NCBI GenBank assembly: GCA_020025515.1
Contig: JAHHRZ010000007.1
Span: 41,324-105,323, forward strand
Direction of reading: 5' to 3'
From: Oscillospiraceae bacterium
GTDB taxonomy: Bacteria > Bacillota > Clostridia > Oscillospirales > Oscillospiraceae
DNA length: 64,000 nucleotides
In this document: positions 19,156-27,854 of the stretch, one piece after another
How positions within the stretch are numbered: position 1 is the first letter of the stretch
Layout of the letters: every line of letters begins with the position of its first letter
Notes under the pieces: generated by a model
The model's database searches: none
What the model was told of the DNA's origin: nothing
The model's input: only the letters and a program-made list of their open reading frames with translations
Position numbers and translations under genes: made by a program

Positions 19156-19945
19156 TTGCTTCTCCCTCCTCCGGCTTCTCCGAATGTTCCTGATACCGCT
19201 GATGGAAACGCTCAAACAGCGTCTCGGCCATGCCTCCGGCAGTTGCTTTTCTCAGAGGATCGTCACCTGTCTCGTCTGCGTCTGCCTGAAGACAGCCATC
19301 CAGAATCCGATAGAGCTTGTGCGCGCACCGACCTACGGCTGGCTCATGGGTAATCATCAAAATCGTCATTCCCTGTTCTGACAGAGATTGGAAAATCTCC
19401 ATTACCTGCACGCCTGCCGCCGTATCCAAAGCGCCCGTGGGTTCGTCGGCCAGCAGAAGCTCCGGATTTCCCACAATGGCTCTGGCAATGGCCACACGCT
19501 GACACTGACCACCGGAAAGCTGATTGGGCCGAAAATTGGTTCTATCTCCCAATCCCACTGCTTCCAGGGCCTTTTGCGCTCTGTCCCGCCGCTCTTTCAG
19601 CTTCACGCCCGCATAGAGAAGGGGCAGCGCAACATTATCCAGTGCAGACATTTTAGGCAGCAGGTAGAAATTCTGAAATACAAAGCCAATGTGTCTGTTC
19701 CGAATATCCGCCAGCTCGTTGTCCTTCATTCCGCCCACATTCTTCTCCTTGAGCAGGTATGTGCCGGAGCTGGGTTGGTCAAGACAGCCGATAATGTTCA
19801 TCAGGGTGGTTTTACCGGAACCGGAAGGGCCCATAATGGCAATATAGTCTCCCTGGTGAACCTGCAAATTTACATTTTTCAGAACCGGCACCTCTTCTTT
19901 TCCCTGGGTGTAGTTCTTGCAGACATCTCGAAGTTCCAGAATCAT
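19142..19945 (-). CDS. MacB/LolD-type ABC transporter ATPase
   Basis: A 267-residue ATPase. Walker A is GPSGSGKTT, the Q-loop VFQNFYLLP, the signature LSGGQCQR, Walker B LLLADEPTGALD, the switch His in MITHE. All catalytic residues are present. The family-typical AIMGPSGSGKTTLMNIIGCLD block assigns it to the macrolide-exporter/lipoprotein-release group. A ~45-residue C-terminal tail extends beyond the core domain. It follows the first adaptor by 2 bases and should power the permease encoded two genes downstream. Confidence 0.95.
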   Translation of the reverse strand: MILELRDVCKNYTQGKEEVPVLKNVNLQVHQGDYIAIMGPSGSGKTTLMNIIGCLDQPSSGTYLLKEKNVGGMKDNELADIRNRHIGFVFQNFYLLPKMSALDNVALPLLYAGVKLKERRDRAQKALEAVGLGDRTNFRPNQLSGGQCQRVAIARAIVGNPELLLADEPTGALDTAAGVQVMEIFQSLSEQGMTILMITHEPAVGRCAHKLYRILDGCLQADADETGDDPLRKATAGGMAETLFERFHQRYQEHSEKPEEGEANEEA

Positions 19946-19947
19946 AC

Positions 19948-21417
19948 TCAGCCCCCCAGATTACCGCTAGAAGAGGTCTGGCTACCGCCGGACGCACTGT
20001 AGGTAGACAGGTTTCCATCGGAGCTGGTGCCAATGTTGGAATTGGAAGTGCTGTTGGTGGAAGGTTTTTCTGTCTCGGTGTTCGTTGTCTCCTCGTCATC
20101 CGCCTGCGTAGGCAGCATCTGCTGGGGATCCTGAGATTCCTCCGGTACCGCCTGCTCGTCGTCCAGATTATCCGGCATCTCTTCCATATCATCAATCATA
20201 TCCGTGCCGTCTGTCCCCTCTGTGATCTGGGTCGCCTCAGACTGGTCCAGAGTGGTTCCGGCGCCTACCTTGCAGGTTTCATCCGGGAAGGCAATATAAT
20301 CTTCAATGGTCAACCCTTCCACAATCTCGTGGACCATAGCGGTCTCTTCATAGCCGCCCAGAGTGACATAGCGCTTTTCCAGCAACTTTTCTTCGTCTGC
20401 TGCCCATACATAATTGGAAATCGTCCCGTCTTCCGCCTCTTCCTCACACAGATAATACTCGGGGAGCCAGATGCCTTCCCCGGTGGGAGATTCCTCGACG
20501 GCAATTTCCAGATAGACATGCTGGCCCAGCATCAAGCCGGTGGGATCTGTCAGGTTCACATAGAAGGGATAGCTGCTGGAGCTGGTCATCTCATCATGAC
20601 CGCCCCCAAAGCCCATGTCCATCATGCCGCCGTTCATGCCATCACCCTGGCTGCCTTCCGCCACGCCCTTGAGGTCCACTTCTGTGACGGTGCCGGTCCA
20701 GGTTTGTTCACTGTCGGTCCGGGAAATGGCTTTGATGGGAGTTCCTTCTACAATTTCGCCCAGATTCATCTCATTGATGGTGCCCTTGATGCGATAGGCC
20801 CCGGATTTCTGGATAGTGATGTAAGGCTTTGGCTGCCCATTCATATCCGTGCCGCTTTCGTTGACGGACGCAATCCGTCCGGACACCGGTGCAATCACAC
20901 GAATATTGGACAAGGTAGATTTGAGCTGAGAAATTTCTTTCTCCTGCACCTTCATATTGTAGTCATTCTCTTTTTTTGCGGCTTCCCGATCGGAAATCTC
21001 GATGGTATACTTGATCTTTTCACTTTCCGGAGCATCCTTCTCTTCCTTTTGGAGTTTCTTGATTTCGGATGCCAAAGTGGTGGAGTTGTTCTTCAGGCGA
21101 TCCAGCTCCAGCTGCTTCTTGGAAAGCTGCACATCGATGCTCTCGGAGTCATACTCAAACAGTACATCTCCCTGATTGACGCTGTCTCCCACAGAGACAT
21201 ACAGCTCCTTCACCTTCTGGTCGGCATTGCGCTGAATCTGTGTTTCTTTTTCCGAAACCACCACACCTGCGAAGCGGTCGCGCATGCCGATGCTTCCCAC
21301 TCCTATGATCTCACCTACATTTTGTACATATACGATTGTATCCGGTTTCTTGCTGCAGCCCCACAGTCCCACAAGGGATGCGGCACCTAACACAGCTGCA
21401 ATCCATTTTTTATTCAT
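19948..21417 (-). CDS. Efflux adaptor lipoprotein
   Basis: A 489-residue MacA/HlyD-like adaptor. The N-terminus is a lipoprotein signal with lipobox ending LWGC, so it should be lipid-anchored outside the membrane. A coiled coil (about residues 85-170, rich in K/E/L) is flanked by lipoyl-like halves (VGDSVNQGDVLFEYDSESI; VIAPVSGRIASVNESGTD). A Gly/Met-rich loop (around residue 260) and a Ser/Thr/Asn-rich C-terminal tail are unusual. Start ATG 21417 has GGAGG at 21427-21431. It is the first gene of the operon. Confidence 0.88.
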   Translation of the reverse strand: MNKKWIAAVLGAASLVGLWGCSKKPDTIVYVQNVGEIIGVGSIGMRDRFAGVVVSEKETQIQRNADQKVKELYVSVGDSVNQGDVLFEYDSESIDVQLSKKQLELDRLKNNSTTLASEIKKLQKEEKDAPESEKIKYTIEISDREAAKKENDYNMKVQEKEISQLKSTLSNIRVIAPVSGRIASVNESGTDMNGQPKPYITIQKSGAYRIKGTINEMNLGEIVEGTPIKAISRTDSEQTWTGTVTEVDLKGVAEGSQGDGMNGGMMDMGFGGGHDEMTSSSSYPFYVNLTDPTGLMLGQHVYLEIAVEESPTGEGIWLPEYYLCEEEAEDGTISNYVWAADEEKLLEKRYVTLGGYEETAMVHEIVEGLTIEDYIAFPDETCKVGAGTTLDQSEATQITEGTDGTDMIDDMEEMPDNLDDEQAVPEESQDPQQMLPTQADDEETTNTETEKPSTNSTSNSNIGTSSDGNLSTYSASGGSQTSSSGNLGG

Positions 21418-21475
21418 AGGTTTATTCCTCCAAACTGACCAAATTGGTATGAGAACATCCATCCTTTACAGAAAA

Positions 21476-21504
21476 ATCATACCTGACCCGTCGACTCTTG
21501 TCAA
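21476..21504 (-). promoter_or_regulatory. Promoter of the efflux operon
   Basis: Perfect TTGACA (21504-21499), 17-base spacer, TATGAT (21481-21476), leftward. A small perfect palindrome, ACCAAATTGGT at about 21440-21450, lies in the untranslated leader and could be an operator. Confidence 0.8.
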
Positions 21505-21564
21505 CGCTGGTTCTCTTGCAAAAATTAAAATTTCTGTGACCGAATTATGAATATATTCCATAAA

Positions 21565-22017
21565 TCAAAAAAGCTTTACCATATCCTGATGGGTGACCGG
21601 AATCGGGAGATTCTGAAGTTCCTGCCTGGTAAACCACCCCAATTCTCTGGACTCTCTGCTGATTTTCAGCTCCGGCTTATTCTCCAGCTTCACCCGATAA
21701 AGGACCACAACCATCCGCCACACACTGCCATCGGCATAACTGGCGATTCTCCCCCGCTCATCGAATACCTTTACCCGTTCAAAGGCGGTTGGAGGCAGCC
21801 ACAGTCCGGTTTCTTCCCACAGCTCCCGGGCCGCCGCTTTACTCTCCGGCTCTCTGCCCCGAACCTGTCCACCAGGCAGGCCCCATTGATCGCAGTCCCT
21901 TCGGCGCTCTAAGAGCAGTTTCCCGTCATACTCCAATAACACATTCACACCCAGATGCGTGGGCCGATTGGGCTTCGGCGCACCGGGGTCATTGACATAG
22001 TATCTTGCATAGGCCAT
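21565..22017 (-). CDS. NUDIX hydrolase
   Basis: A 150-residue NUDIX protein. The NUDIX box fits G-x5-E-x7-REUxEExGU exactly (GQVRGRE, seven residues, RELWEETGL). It hydrolyses a nucleoside-diphosphate-linked compound; the substrate is not readable, though sanitising oxidised nucleotides or RNA-cap-like ends is common in the family. AAAGGATGACC lies upstream of the ATG. Monocistronic with its own promoter. Confidence 0.93.
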   Translation of the reverse strand: MAYARYYVNDPGAPKPNRPTHLGVNVLLEYDGKLLLERRRDCDQWGLPGGQVRGREPESKAAARELWEETGLWLPPTAFERVKVFDERGRIASYADGSVWRMVVVLYRVKLENKPELKISRESRELGWFTRQELQNLPIPVTHQDMVKLF

Positions 22018-22062
22018 AAAAGGTCATCCTTTCTTTCGGCTTGCCGTTTCAACTTAGTCTTT

Positions 22063-22091
22063 ATCATACCATTTCTTTTACCCAATTACAA
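22063..22091 (-). promoter_or_regulatory. NUDIX gene promoter
   Basis: TTGTAA (22091-22086), 17-base spacer, TATGAT (22068-22063), leftward. Confidence 0.7.
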
Positions 22092-22169
22092 GAAAAACGG
22101 TGTCTTTCCCGCAAATATCTGTGTGCATACCTGTCCGCAGGGAGAATATCCTGATACAGAGGTGAGGAC

Positions 22170-23693
22170 ATGCCGGGAAAATCTTCTATTTTTTATAGTA
22201 CAATCATGCTGACCGCAGTGAATCTGGTCCTGCGGCTCAGTTCCATGGGCTTTCAGGTCTATCTGTCCGGGCAGATCGGCGCTGCGGGGATCGGCCTGCT
22301 GCAGCTGACCCTTTCCGTGGTTGGCTTTGCCATGACCATTGGCATGGCAGGAATCCGCACTGCTACTATGTACCTTACAGCGGATGCCGTAGGAAGCGGC
22401 CGACGAAATGGAGTCAGCCGGGTGCTGTCCGCCTGTTTTGTATACAGCTTCCTGTTCAGTGCCGCAAGTGCCCTGCTTCTGTTCTGGTTTGCCCCCCAGA
22501 TTGCGGCCCATTGGGTGGGAGATCTGCGGACGGAACCTTCCATTCGTGCCTATGCTGCTTTTCTGCCTGCGGTCTGCCTTGGCGGTGTCATGGCAGGATA
22601 TTTCACAGCCACCGGACATATTCGGGACCTGGTGCGGGTGGAGGTGCTGGAGCAGCTTGTCTCCATGGGCGTCACCATACTGCTGTTGGCTTTTTGGGCC
22701 GGCGGCAATGCCGGAAAGTCCTGTACTTCTGTGATTGTGGGGTCCGGCATCGGTTCTCTGGTGACCCTTGTATGTCTCATGGGGCTGCGAAAAGGAGAGT
22801 CTGCTCCCCTGCCGCAGCAAAGAGAATCGGGACTGGTTCCCCGGCTTTTGAAGGTTGCCCTTCCTCTGGCCCTGGCGGACAACCTCCGCATGGGAATTTC
22901 TACGGTGGAAAATCTCATTGTCCCGAGACGACTGGCCCTCTTTCCCGGTTCCGAGCCGCTGGCTGCTTTTGGTCAAATCGCAGGAATGGTTTTTCCCACC
23001 ATCATGTTTCCTGCCGCCCTTTTGTACGCACTGGCAGAGCTTCTGATCCCGGAGCTGGCCCGGTGCGCCGCCGGTGGAAAAAAAGCCCGGATCGGAGACC
23101 TCACTGCAAAAAGTCTGCGGCTGGCCCTGCTCTATGGTCTGTCAGCCGGAGGAATTCTGTTTACAGCCGCAGAAAATCTGGGGCTGGTGCTCTTTGACAG
23201 TCCTGAGGTGGGGGCCCTTCTTCGGTGGTTTTCGATTCTCGTTCCCATGCTCTATGTGGATGCCATTGTAGATGCCAATGTCAAGGGCATGGGACAGCAG
23301 GTGGCCAGCGTTCGCTATAATACCATCACCTCTCTTTTGGATGTTGTCTTTTTATGGGTTTTACTTCCCCGGTATGGGCTTTCCGGGTATTATCTCAGCT
23401 TCACGGTGACCCATGCGGTGAACTTTCTTCTGAGTCTTTCCCGCCTTATGAAAGTAACCGGACTCCGCCCCTCTTTTTGGCTGGCCCTTCGCAGCATCCT
23501 TGCGTGGCTGATGGGTCTCGGGATTGCGAGCTTCCTTCCCCGCTCCCAGGGACTGGGGGGGATCCTCTTTTTAGGCTCCGTATTTTTGCTGATCTTCGGA
23601 CTGCTTCTGGCGCTCACGGGGGTGCTGGGGAAAGAAGATCTGAAATGGCTCAGGCGGCTGGTAATTGACAAAAATGCCGCCCCAAGGATATAA
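22170..23693 (+). CDS. SpoVB-like polysaccharide/lipid flippase
   Basis: A 507-residue integral membrane protein of the MATE/MVF-like flippase superfamily with about 12-14 predicted helices. The N-terminal pattern (Gln-Ile-Gly-Ala-Ala-Gly-Ile-Gly-Leu-Leu-Gln) and internal layout fit the SpoVB/polysaccharide-synthesis group. SpoVB acts in spore-cortex formation, but this group also includes general wall-precursor flippases, so the role is inferred. It is distinct from the YtgP-type MurJ at 37.5 kb. Start ATG 22170 follows AGAGG. The threonine aldolase gene follows by 35 bases. Confidence 0.85.
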   Translation: MPGKSSIFYSTIMLTAVNLVLRLSSMGFQVYLSGQIGAAGIGLLQLTLSVVGFAMTIGMAGIRTATMYLTADAVGSGRRNGVSRVLSACFVYSFLFSAASALLLFWFAPQIAAHWVGDLRTEPSIRAYAAFLPAVCLGGVMAGYFTATGHIRDLVRVEVLEQLVSMGVTILLLAFWAGGNAGKSCTSVIVGSGIGSLVTLVCLMGLRKGESAPLPQQRESGLVPRLLKVALPLALADNLRMGISTVENLIVPRRLALFPGSEPLAAFGQIAGMVFPTIMFPAALLYALAELLIPELARCAAGGKKARIGDLTAKSLRLALLYGLSAGGILFTAAENLGLVLFDSPEVGALLRWFSILVPMLYVDAIVDANVKGMGQQVASVRYNTITSLLDVVFLWVLLPRYGLSGYYLSFTVTHAVNFLLSLSRLMKVTGLRPSFWLALRSILAWLMGLGIASFLPRSQGLGGILFLGSVFLLIFGLLLALTGVLGKEDLKWLRRLVIDKNAAPRI

Positions 23694-23728
23694 TAAAAAT
23701 CATATTCAAAGAGAAAGGGAGAACCTCT

Positions 23729-24751
23729 ATGTATCACTTCCGAAACGACTACTCCCAAGGAGCGCATCCTCGTGTATTGGATGCCCTGGTGAGAACCAAT
23801 CTGGAATCTACTGCCGGGTACGGGGAGGACGAATACTGCCAGGCAGCAGCCTCCATGGTCAAGGCCCGGTTTCAATGCCCCGATGCAGACATTCACTTTC
23901 TGGTAGGCGGCACCCAGACCAATTTCACCGCCATTACCGCCTTTCTTCGCCCCTGGGAGGCCGCTGTGGCCGTGGATACAGGTCATATTGCCGTCCACGA
24001 GACCGGGGCCGTAGAAGCCAGAGGACATAAGGTCATTACCGTCCCCCACGAGGAGGGAAAAATGACACCCTCGGCACTGAGAAAGGTCTATGAAGAGCAC
24101 ACCTGCTGCAACTGGAACCACCTGGTGCTCCCCAAGCTGCTGTATCTTTCAGACTCCACCGAACTGGGCACGATTTATACCAAGGAAGAGCTGAAAGCCC
24201 TTTCCGAAACCTGCCGCGAACTGAATATGTACCTCTATCTGGACGGGGCCCGTCTGGCCTCTGCCTTGACCGCTCCGGGCAACGACATTGCCCCGGAGGA
24301 TCTGCCCGGATACTGTGACGCCTTTACCATTGGCGGCACCAAAAACGGCCTTCTCTTTGGGGAATGTCTGGTGATTACCAATCCTGCCCTGACGGAGAAT
24401 TTCCGCTTCTGTCTCAAGCAGTGCGGCGCCATGCTGGCCAAAGGGCGGCTGCTGGGCGTTCAGTTTTCCGCTTTGCTGGAGGAGGACCTCTGGCTTCAGC
24501 TGGGCCGCCATGCCAACCGCCTGGCCCAGCGTCTGACGCAGGGACTTGTGGAAAAGGGGTATGCTCTCTATGCCCACTCCCCTACCAACCAGCTGTTTCC
24601 CATTCTCCCCAAGGAAAAAATTGAAGAGCTAAAACGCTCTTTTACTTTTGAATTCATTGCTCCTGTGGATGAATCCTATGATGCCGTTCGATTTGTCACC
24701 GCCTGGGGCTCGACGGACGAAGCAGTAGATGCCCTGCTGGAGGCGCTGTAG
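23729..24751 (+). CDS. Low-specificity threonine aldolase family PLP enzyme
   Basis: A 340-residue fold-type I PLP enzyme. The PLP lysine is in IGGTKNG, the cofactor-binding Asp-Gly-Ala-Arg in YLDGARLASAL, and the N-terminal region FRNDYSQGAHP is typical of the family. It splits L-threonine or allo-threonine to glycine and acetaldehyde, or a related beta-hydroxy amino acid. It may share a transcript with the flippase gene upstream. Confidence 0.92.
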   Translation: MYHFRNDYSQGAHPRVLDALVRTNLESTAGYGEDEYCQAAASMVKARFQCPDADIHFLVGGTQTNFTAITAFLRPWEAAVAVDTGHIAVHETGAVEARGHKVITVPHEEGKMTPSALRKVYEEHTCCNWNHLVLPKLLYLSDSTELGTIYTKEELKALSETCRELNMYLYLDGARLASALTAPGNDIAPEDLPGYCDAFTIGGTKNGLLFGECLVITNPALTENFRFCLKQCGAMLAKGRLLGVQFSALLEEDLWLQLGRHANRLAQRLTQGLVEKGYALYAHSPTNQLFPILPKEKIEELKRSFTFEFIAPVDESYDAVRFVTAWGSTDEAVDALLEAL

Positions 24752-24788
24752 GCCCCCAAAATCGGCACCGCTTTCAATTTAGACAAAA

Positions 24789-24830
24789 AAAGACGAACAG
24801 ACGGCCTTTCAGGGCAGTCTGTTCGTCTTT
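24789..24830. terminator. Bidirectional terminator
   Basis: Perfect 14-bp inverted repeat (24789-24802 with 24817-24830). On the minus strand it is followed by seven Ts, ending the hydrolase gene; on the plus strand it can end the aldolase transcript. Confidence 0.9.
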
Positions 24831-24867
24831 GTATGATCTGGGACTGTTGGTGGGAATTCTTTGAGGA

Positions 24868-25842
24868 TTACTTTAACATTTCAGCGAAGAACTCACCGGT
24901 GGCGTCCACTGCGCCATACAGGGATTCCTGCTGAGGCTCTGCAAACACATTAAAGGTATGATCCATGCCGTCAATGAAGAAGGTCTTGGAAGCCTCATTG
25001 GAGTTTGCCGCAACAATCTTGTTGCTCCATTCAGGATCAACCGTGGTGTCCTGCTTTCCATGAACGGCAAGGACAGGGCCGGTAAATGCGGAGAACTCAT
25101 CCAGCACATTGATATTCTTTGCATCCTCACACCACTGCAAAGAAACATGAAGCGGCTCACGCCAATCAAAGTTCATGACAAAATAGCCGTTTTCCTTGGC
25201 CTCTGCGTAAAGCTCCTCAGAAAGCATGCTGCTGACATCCGGCGCACCCGCCCAGGTTACAACAGCCTTAAAAATCTCGGGATGCCAGGCGGCGCTCAGC
25301 ATGGCATCCTTGCCGCCCTGGCTCCAGCCCATGACACCGATGTGTTCCCCATCGATGTTCTCAAGGCCCTTCATGTAGTTGGCTGCGGCCACTGCATCTG
25401 CAACGGCGCTCTGGAAGGTGTAGCCGGTATAGTCTGCGGTAGAATCGCCGCTGCCCATAAAGTCGATCCGGATCGTTGCAATGCCATACTTTTCAGCAAG
25501 CACAGGAGCCGCATGGGCATAGCCGTCCCCGGCTTCGTTCCGCTGGGAGCCGGTGCCATGGAGCATCACAACGGCGGGATGCTTTCCTTCGGTGTTTGGC
25601 ATACATACGGTTGCGGGAATCTGATGGTCGCCGTTGTCGATGCTGATTACGGTCTCGGTGTAAGCTTGGGCTGCACCGCTGGTTTCAGTGCTGGCTTCCG
25701 TTTCTGCTGCGCCAGTGGTTTCTTGGCTGGTTTCGGTGGCCGCAGTACCGGTGGGTTCTGTATCGGCATCGTTTTTTGAGGCGCAAGCCGCCATGCTGAC
25801 TGCCATGGAAAGCATCAGCAGGGGCAGGATCCATTTCTTCAT
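24868..25842 (-). CDS. Secreted alpha/beta-hydrolase lipoprotein
   Basis: A 324-residue lipoprotein: signal peptide with lipobox ending MAAC, then a ~45-residue Thr/Glu-rich linker, then an alpha/beta-hydrolase domain. The catalytic triad is visible: Ser in GWSQGG, Asp in HGKQDTT and His in GMDHTF. It resembles dienelactone-hydrolase/acyl-esterase-like serine hydrolases, acting outside the membrane on an ester. Start 25842 has AAGGAG upstream. It has a consensus promoter and is monocistronic. Confidence 0.9.
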   Translation of the reverse strand: MKKWILPLLMLSMAVSMAACASKNDADTEPTGTAATETSQETTGAAETEASTETSGAAQAYTETVISIDNGDHQIPATVCMPNTEGKHPAVVMLHGTGSQRNEAGDGYAHAAPVLAEKYGIATIRIDFMGSGDSTADYTGYTFQSAVADAVAAANYMKGLENIDGEHIGVMGWSQGGKDAMLSAAWHPEIFKAVVTWAGAPDVSSMLSEELYAEAKENGYFVMNFDWREPLHVSLQWCEDAKNINVLDEFSAFTGPVLAVHGKQDTTVDPEWSNKIVAANSNEASKTFFIDGMDHTFNVFAEPQQESLYGAVDATGEFFAEMLK

Positions 25843-25888
25843 ATTGAATTTCTCCTTGTCATTTTCTAAGATTGTCCCAAACCCGGTT

Positions 25889-25917
25889 ATTATAATGACA
25901 TACCGGATTTCTGTCAA
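25889..25917 (-). promoter_or_regulatory. Consensus promoter of the hydrolase lipoprotein gene
   Basis: Perfect TTGACA (25917-25912), 17-base spacer, perfect TATAAT (25894-25889), leftward. This is the closest match to the vegetative consensus in the window. Confidence 0.88.
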
Positions 25918-25969
25918 TTCTTATTTTCAGTATCAGCGCATCCACAACCGTCACACCCGAAATAAGCAC

Positions 25970-26002
25970 GGGGCTGTCTAACCTTTTCGGAAAGACAGCC
26001 CC
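25970..26002 (-). terminator. Terminator of the AKR-yfcE operon
   Basis: Perfect 10-bp GC-rich stem (25970-25979 with 25993-26002) 7 bases after the yfcE stop. The T-run is weak. Confidence 0.7.
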
Positions 26003-26009
26003 ATTGTGA

Positions 26010-26555
26010 TTATCTAATCGGAATTTCTTCCAAAACCGTTCCGCTCAGTTCCTTTAGGGTAAATACCTTGTGTTCGTACACCATATAACTGTGGCTTCCG
26101 TCCTTGGGAATAGATACGCTTCCGGGGTTCAGGGTCAAAATCCCGTCTACCCACATTGCCTTTTTTACATGGGTATGGCCGTAAAGGAACACGGTGCCCT
26201 GCTCCAATGGAGGCAGATTTTCCGGATTCCTCAGATGTCCATGGGTGGCATAGATGGTAAGTCCCGGCTCCGGGGAAATCAAGGCATACTCGGCCATGCA
26301 GGGAAAGGGCAGAACCATCTGGTCTACCTCTGCTTCGCAGTTTCCACGAACCGCCAGGATCTTTTCCTTGATCCCGGAGAGCATAGGGATGACCTGCTTG
26401 GGGGCATAGTCCCTGGGAAGATCATTCCGGGGGCCATGATACAGCAGATCTCCCAGCAGCAGCACACGATCCGGCTTTTCTTCTTCAATCCGCTCCATGA
26501 GCTTTCCACAGTAGTAGGCGGAGCCATGGAGATCCGAAGCAATCAAAAGTTTCAT
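26010..26555 (-). CDS. YfcE-type metallophosphodiesterase
   Basis: A 181-residue calcineurin-like phosphoesterase. All metal-binding motifs are present in order: DLHG, GDLLYHG, GNCE, THGH and GHTH. YfcE-family enzymes cleave phosphodiesters in vitro; the natural substrate is unknown. It starts 5 bases after the aldo/keto reductase gene and is cotranscribed with it. Confidence 0.93.
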   Translation of the reverse strand: MKLLIASDLHGSAYYCGKLMERIEEEKPDRVLLLGDLLYHGPRNDLPRDYAPKQVIPMLSGIKEKILAVRGNCEAEVDQMVLPFPCMAEYALISPEPGLTIYATHGHLRNPENLPPLEQGTVFLYGHTHVKKAMWVDGILTLNPGSVSIPKDGSHSYMVYEHKVFTLKELSGTVLEEIPIR

Positions 26556-26560
26556 AGAAC

Positions 26561-27682
26561 TTACCCCAATAGATCATAAATTTTCGGCATCCACTCACTG
26601 ATGGGAAGATGCTGCGGGCACTGGGATTCACACACACCGCAGCCGATGCATACATCGGCACCGTTGCGCCCCTCTACCGCCTCGCCGTACTTCTTTTTCC
26701 CCTCAGAAATGGACATGTTGGTTCTGCATTCATTGTAGGCCGTGAAAATCTGAGGAATGGGAATCTGGTTCAAGCAAACATTGCAATAGTTGCAGCCGGT
26801 GCAGGCAATGGTGGCATGGCTTCTGAGGATCTCTTCTGCCTGTGCAATCCAGGACTGCTCCTCCCGGGTCAGCATACCGGGTCTGGTTCGTTTCGCAAAC
26901 TCCATATTCTGTCTGACCTGCTCCATATCGCTCATTCCAGACAACACCACAGACACTTCCGGACGATTCCACAGGAAGTCCAGTCCCATCTCCACAGGGC
27001 TTTTGCCGCTCTGACCCAGAATCTTTTCCACATTTTCCGGCACATTTGCCAGATAGCCGCCCCGAAGCGGCTCCATAATCACCACACCCAGGCCCTTGGA
27101 AGCCGCATATTCCAGGCCCTCAATGCCGGCCTGATGGTTCCTGTCCATATAATTCAGCTGAATCTGGCAGAAGTCCCACTGATCCCAGTAATCCACCATG
27201 GTTTTGAAGGTCTCTATGGAATCATGGAAAGAAAAACCGATGTTTCTCACCTTTCCTGCCTTCTTTGCCGCCAGCAGGCGCGGAAGCACCTCATGGGGCA
27301 AAATGGTCTGATTCCAACGCTCCTGATCCAGAGAATGGAGCAGGTAGAAGTCCAGATGGTCAGTCTGAAGCTTTTGCAGCTGCTCCTCCAGAAGCGCATC
27401 AAAGTCCTCTGGTTTTTCAATCTTCCACACAGGGCACTTTGTGGCCAGATTTACCTTTTCCCGGTAACCGTCCTGGAGCGCCAGGGCCGTAATACGCTCA
27501 CTTTCTCCATCGTGGTACATATAGGCAGTGTCCACATAGTTGAGCCCATTGTCAATGGCCCAGCGGACAATGCGAATGGCTTCGTCCTGGTCCACCTTGT
27601 CTCCGGCCATGGGAAGCCGCATCATGCCAAAGCCCAAGGGAAATACCTTCGCCTCTGCCTTTCCAAAATTCCGATATTCCAT
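26561..27682 (-). CDS. Aldo/keto reductase with C-terminal iron-sulfur cluster domain
   Basis: A 373-residue fusion. Residues ~1-285 form an AKR barrel with the catalytic Tyr in VDTAYMY, Lys in LATKCP and His in YLLHSL. Residues ~295-370 are ferredoxin-like with cysteine motifs CTGCNYC and CIGCGVCESQCP, enough for two Fe-S clusters in part or whole. Such proteins are common in anaerobes as predicted oxidoreductases of unknown substrate. I chose ATG 27682 with AGGAGG at 27689-27694 over an upstream GTG-containing extension. Confidence 0.92.
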   Translation of the reverse strand: MEYRNFGKAEAKVFPLGFGMMRLPMAGDKVDQDEAIRIVRWAIDNGLNYVDTAYMYHDGESERITALALQDGYREKVNLATKCPVWKIEKPEDFDALLEEQLQKLQTDHLDFYLLHSLDQERWNQTILPHEVLPRLLAAKKAGKVRNIGFSFHDSIETFKTMVDYWDQWDFCQIQLNYMDRNHQAGIEGLEYAASKGLGVVIMEPLRGGYLANVPENVEKILGQSGKSPVEMGLDFLWNRPEVSVVLSGMSDMEQVRQNMEFAKRTRPGMLTREEQSWIAQAEEILRSHATIACTGCNYCNVCLNQIPIPQIFTAYNECRTNMSISEGKKKYGEAVEGRNGADVCIGCGVCESQCPQHLPISEWMPKIYDLLG

Positions 27683-27716
27683 ATGATTCCTCCTAAACCC
27701 AAAAGTAGGTCCGTTT

Positions 27717-27745
27717 ATTGTAGCATAGACCACTTTCTTTTTCAA
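27717..27745 (-). promoter_or_regulatory. Promoter of the AKR-yfcE operon
   Basis: TTGAAA (27745-27740), 17-base spacer ending TGC, TACAAT (27722-27717), leftward. Confidence 0.78.
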
Positions 27746-27802
27746 TCACAGCATTCTCTCTTTGTTTCCTCCGTCATGGATAGACAAACCCGGCGCACAG
27801 GG

Positions 27803-27838
27803 AAAGAGCCGCCTTTGTCCATGCAAAAGCGGCTCTTT
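27803..27838 (-). terminator. yebC terminator
   Basis: Perfect 10-bp stem (27803-27812 with 27829-27838) 16 bases after the yebC stop; moderate T-run. Confidence 0.75.
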
Positions 27839-27854
27839 AGCAATCAAAAACAAA

